NCBI GenBank assembly: GCA_037783415.1
Contig: JAZGTN010000029.1
Location: 2,108,001 to 2,172,000 of the forward strand
Direction: 5' to 3'
Source of the DNA: Leptasterias polaris
Lineage: Eukaryota > Echinodermata > Asteroidea > Forcipulatida > Asteriidae
DNA length: 64,000 nucleotides
The notes beneath the pieces are model-generated. The model ran no database searches. It was not told the DNA's origin and was given only the letters and a program-made list of their open reading frames with translations. Position numbers and translations under genes: made by a program. This document shows, one piece after another, positions 26,601 to 32,600 of this stretch (the first letter of the stretch is position 1; the number at the start of each line of letters is the position of its first letter).

Positions 26601-29600
26601 TTTCTTTGTGGATTATGAGGCTCATTTTTTCGAATGCTATAAAAAATGTAGATGTTACTAACTTTTTATTTTAGTTACGTTTCACTCCTAATCTAGGAGC
26701 TTCGTCAGATTTGCAACCATGTCCAATGCTCAACTGCCTTTTATTTACTTTCTTGGTGGTCATAGAGGGCGTTGCAGGTGTGGTTTGGACTAGTTGGTCA
26801 TAGATGTTCTAGAGCTTGTATGCCCCATCGTCTTTGTTGAGAGTGTTCTCTACCCTGCGTCTGATCCAATTGGCTTTCTTAAGCCACTCTCAACAAAGAC
26901 TACGGGGCACACAAGCTCCAGAAAATCTATGACCAACTAGTCCAAACCACGCCTACAACTCCCTCTACGAAGACCAAACAAGGGTATATTATGCAGTTGA
27001 GCATTGGACATGGTTGGTTACCAGTCTGAAGAAGCTCCTAGCTTAAGAATGAAACTTAACTGAAAAAGTATGTATTAAGTAACATCTAAATTTTTGGGGA
27101 TTCGGAAAAATGAACCTCATAATCCATGATTTATCAAAAATCAATCTAAACTTATTTAATGTTGCTTACTTTATTTTTGATGAAACTGTTTTATCAATCT
27201 CATTCTTTCCTGATTACCCCAGGTTCTTCTTATCAATCCTGACTGCCCACGCCAAGAAGACTAAACCAGAGTTAGAACTTGCCCTCCAGAGGATCCAGGC
27301 GCTGTCTTCACTCGGCCCCGGGGGTGACGGGAACGTCGACCGGCCCACTGTGGACGCTGCCCTCAAGTATCTCATCATCCTGGTGGATGTGAATGAGCTA
27401 TTTGATGTCGCCCTGGGAACGTACGACTTCAAGTTGGTGCTGATGGTTGCAGAGAAATCCCAGAAGGTATAAGACAGGAACCACAATAAATGGTTCCAGT
27501 TTGTTTCCGTCACGTCGGCAGTTTTTCCAATGGTTGTGGTCCCGGTGTTTCAAACGATTTACTCTGCTCGTCTTCAGAAGAACAACGGCTCTTTTCAGAG
27601 CCAACACTTCTCCCATATGAGATGTACACATTTTTGTACCTGCAAATTTACAAGATGCTGATGATTTCTGGTCCCCATTTGAGGTTTCTCTTCCAAAGTT
27701 GTGGTGGTATGGGTTGGTTGTTAATAAAAGGGGGTTTAAAAAGGCCTAAAGAATAGAGCATTAACACATTAAAAACCGCAGAGCAAATTTACACATTCAA
27801 AATACTTGTCAAGTAAGGAATGGCACCATATTTGTATCGATTTGTTAGAAGGACGTTGGTCCGGCTTTTCTGGCTTCTACTAATGGTAAGAAAGCTCCCA
27901 TCAAAAAAAAAAAAAACTTTTACAATCATTTGTTTGTGAACTCCAGGACCCCAAGGAGTATTTGCCGTTCCTGAATGAGCTGCGCGCGTTGGAGGCTAAC
28001 TACCAACGCTACACAATTGACAAGCATCTGAGACGTTACAGTGGCGCCCTCGTCCACATTAGCAGATGCCCCGAGGAGGAACGCTTTACGGAGTGTGTCA
28101 AGCTAGTCACCGAACATAAACTTTATTCCGAAGCTCTGAATCTGTTTGACAGAGGTTCAGAGAGATACAAGGTAATAAGAGAAAAAGGATACTAAGTTAC
28201 CAATTGAAAAAAAAAATTGCATGCATTTTTTTATTTTGATTTTGACCTCCTGAGAGTGCAAAGCTCATTGACGAGTTTTCATGTAGTTATGCGCTAAAAG
28301 CCTTTGTATGTTCTACGGGAAATCCTTTAGTTGGCATGGTTAAGCAGATATGGGTAAAAGACCATTGTCTGAAACTCTCTTCAGTCTTCTGACGATGACT
28401 AGAGCAGAGTTGTCTAGTCTTTATAGAAGATTGTGTAGTGGAAAGAATTGCAATCACACTAGGTAAGTTAATCTGCTAAGCGTATTAGAACTTAATCTGC
28501 TAAGCATAATAGAACTTAATCTGCTAAGCGTATAATGATAACCTGGTGTGACCGCAACCTGAATCCATATGCCCCCCTACTGAATTTTATTTTCTACAAG
28601 GTTTTGACGACTGAATATGGCAGCTACCTTCAAGGTAAAAACCGGTACGCCGATGCTGCTCTGGTCTTAACATTGTGTGACCAATGGGAAATGGCCTTGG
28701 AGATGTACACCAAGTGTGGCCAATGGCAGCAAGCCTTCTGTATGGCGTCCAGACTCAATTATGCACCAGACCGATTGGCACAGATGTCAAGGGATCTAGC
28801 TGGTAAGAATTTATCCCCGTCTCTAAAATGTCTGTTAAAAACAATGAAGTTGTCTTTTTACTGATTTCAATCGAAATTTTTTACTGAATTTTCTTAATGC
28901 AATTAGTCATTTTTATAAATGTTGGACACAATACCACATGAGACTATAGACCTTTCCATTGTAACGTCACAGCCCAAGTTTTTGCCAACCAAGATTTGAA
29001 AACTATGGAAAGCCATAAATGCAAATTAAAAATTCACAGTTTATAACAATGTTACATGAATATTCAAATATCGTGCTGAATTTGTTGGAAACAAAGCAGC
29101 CAATCATGGGATGCATTTATTTTAATCAAAAGTTTTTCAGAAATGTTGACTTTGGTCACAACATGCCAACCAGCCTGGTTTATTTATTACCAATGGAAAA
29201 GTCTATAGATGGATTGCACATGACGTCATTGACCGCCATCTTTGATGACAAACAATGGAAACGAGCACTCGTGCATGTGCTGTGCTTGACTCTCAGCCAA
29301 TATTAGCCTTTCATCACACGTGCACATTTTATCAATGATGGCGGCCAATGCAAGTGGTCTATTAGGTTTGGGTAAATTTTTCTGTGTACACTCAAGCCAA
29401 ACAGTGCACATCTATATTGTCCACCATATTTGAAACGGACTAATGGTTTGTTGTTGAGGGAGGGCTAATGGGTGTTATTTTGGTTGTTTGTTGTTGAGGG
29501 AGGGCTAATGGGTGTTATTTTGGTTGTTTGTTGTTGAGGGAGGGCTAATGGGTGTTATTTTGGTTGTTTGTTGATGTTGATGTTTGCTTTTCTTTTGATG

Positions 29601-32600
29601 ATTGCACTCCTTTATAACATTCCATTGATTTTTAATGTCTTCATTTTGCATTGATGTTTTATTTAATCATTGAGTCATTATAATTTTATCTATATTGGTC
29701 CTGGAGCCAATTTCACAAAGAGTTAAGATTGATCTTAAAGGGTCAGTATACGTTTGGTAATGACTCTGAAAAATAATGGCAATAAAAACTTACTTGGTAA
29801 GAAGTACAGCAGCTTTGGATAATATAATGCATTTTGAGAAACTTTTCACTTCGAAGTACTGAGCTTATGGAAAAATATATCACTTTTTATCCCCAAAATT
29901 TGAATCTGAGAAGCGTTACGGCCGTAAGCTTCTCAGATTGTGTATTCCTATAGGGAATATTCTTCCTGCGTGGAAATATGCGCTCCGGTTTTTCGGTGAT
30001 ATCTCAAAAACGCGACCACCTTTTGAAGTGAAATTTTCACAGGTTAGTTTTATTGTGTACACCTACATTTATATAGGATTAACACAATCAGTAGGCGCCA
30101 ATTACCAAACATACAGCACCTATAACTGTGTATCAATGTTAATTGTTGAGCAAAGTGTGATGTCACTATGGTGATACTGACAACTCATCTGAAGATGAAT
30201 CTTGGTGCTTTGTGAAATCGACACCTGACCATTTGTCAATTTTTATGTATCTTTGTGTTTTTAAAGGAATTGTGCTCGTATAATTTAAATAATTTGTTAG
30301 TATTATGTCTAACAAAATAATTTCTTTCTTCTCTGGTTTGTTAGTTGTTAAATAAGTTTTGCCAGATGCAAATTTTATATTTTGTTAATGATTGGACAAG
30401 TTTTTCTCTCTTTTGATATTTGTTTTGTTGAAGCCCAGTCCTACATGTGTAAAAGCAGTAAGTCACACAAGCGCCCATTGGTCGCACCCTGAGATTTGTT
30501 CTGTACTTGCGGCTTCAATTGTACTAAATTGATCAATGACAGTAGCCAGAGTGTCGTGGCAGTCTAGGGCAGTGGACTCGAGTTCTGTCATTTACAGATT
30601 GTGGGTTCGAATCCTGGTGCAGACAACATAAATTCTCAACAGTAGCTAGGAAGAAAAGGGTGCATTTTGTTATCAGTTGTTTTGGTCTTGCCCACAGTGT
30701 ACCTAACCGGACACAGAAGACATGCAGAGGCGGCCAGTATCTTGATAGATTATGCAAATGACACTGAGGAAGCTGTGAGTGTTCTCATAAATGGCGGCCA
30801 TTGGGAAGAGGCTCTGAGATTGGTGAGTCAGTATCCATGATGAATTTACCTCCTTTTAGTGCTTAAAAAGTAAATTGTTCTTGGTCTTTACACAACAAAT
30901 TTTCTCTTGTTAATTTTTTACATTTTTAAACGCTTGGTTTTTGGAATTGTCGATTGTTTTAATCCTATATAATCATAGATATATACAAAAACTAACCTGT
31001 CAAATTTTCACTGCAAAAGGTGGTGGCATCTTTTGAGATATTGCCGAAAAACCGGAGCAAATATGTCCACGCAGGAAGAATAATCCCTACACAATCTGAG
31101 AAGCGTTTCTGAAGGAAACGTTTCTCAGATTCAAATTTTGGGGCATAAAACCTGACATCTTTTTCCATAACCACATTACTTCAAAGTGAAATGATTCTCA
31201 AAATGCTTTATACGATTGAAAGCTGCTGTACTTCTAATAAAGTAAGTTTTTATTGCCACTAATTTTCAGAGTCAATATCCAAAACTATTCAAAACTTGCA
31301 TGTTCTGTTTTGTCACAACATGAGTTAGATACGAGGGGATTGGCTGATGGAACTTGTTTTTGTTTTTGTTGCAGATGTACAAGCACAAACGAGAAGATAT
31401 CATCGAGACTAATCTCAAACCAGCTCTTGTTGAGAGTAAGTAATTTAATCTTTTTCCTGAAGATGAATGAAGCACAATAAAGCTGTGTTCACATTGGGAC
31501 TTTTGGTGTAACCAAGCAAACGGGAAACGTGACATAGTTGAGTCAAAATAAGCATTAAGCGCACATTCGTACACAACAGAAAGCTTTTGTTCAAAGGCTA
31601 TTTTTACAAACTCTTTTATAACCTTGAAGATATTGTTTTACAGCTAAAAAGGTAATACAAAATTTCTGATTTATTGAATTCCCTCTCGAATATCATTAAG
31701 ATCGGAAGGGTTAAGACAGTAGTTTACAATTCCACTCATTGCAGTCGGTATCTTTTACATTCCCACCGCAGAATGTAGCGGAACGTTAACCAGCATAGAC
31801 GAGTTCACCACGACCTTCAGTCGTCACAAGCAACGCCTCGCTGTCGTCAGAGAGAACAAACTCCGCATGCAGCAAGAGGACGATGCAGGGGACTTCAATG
31901 ACATGGGCGGTGACCTTTACTCCGACACTAGTAGTGTCGGGGGTAGTGCCATGGGCAGTGTCACCAGTTTTGGGTCTTCAAGTAGCGCGTACAGTACGAG
32001 CACAACTAACAGCAAAATGTCTGGGTTGGTATAGCTGTACTTTATTGTATTTGTTTTGTTTTTTGTTTTTTAATTTAAATATTCTGGTTGTGAAGCCAAG
32101 GATTCTCAGAAAAACAAACTTAATCACTGTACTAGCCAAGAACACCGTGGAGAGAAGACAAAGAAGGAAGTTTCAGTTTTAGAAATAAACCGGGGACCAC
32201 AGAGTTGAAAGGCAGGAAAAGAGGCCACTCCAGTATCAATCCCTGGTTAGAATGAATCTATCCAAACGAATCACACAATCTTATTTTTATTGATCTTTAG
32301 ACGTTCCAGGAAGAATCGTCGTAAATCTGAGAATAAGAAGCGTAGCCTGAGGGAGGGAAGTAAGCAAGAGGACCTGGCCCTACTGGAAGCTCTGAAGGAA
32401 ATCATGAAAAATGTGGATCAACTCAAAGGTATGAATGATTCAAGTTGCTGTATATCAGGCAAAAATAATCAAACAAACACAGATAATGCTTGCATGGTCG
32501 AGGTGCAAAAGAATGTTCACGCGGGCAAACACCCGCAATCCATAGGACCACTAGAACGTTTTGCTAGATCGCATCATTGTGCTGAAGTACGGGAGCAATT

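Noticed and set aside
31883..32182. 99-codon frame overlapping ELP1 exon 22
   Set aside because: It reads exon 22 in the wrong register. The correct frame continues the ELP1 alignment.
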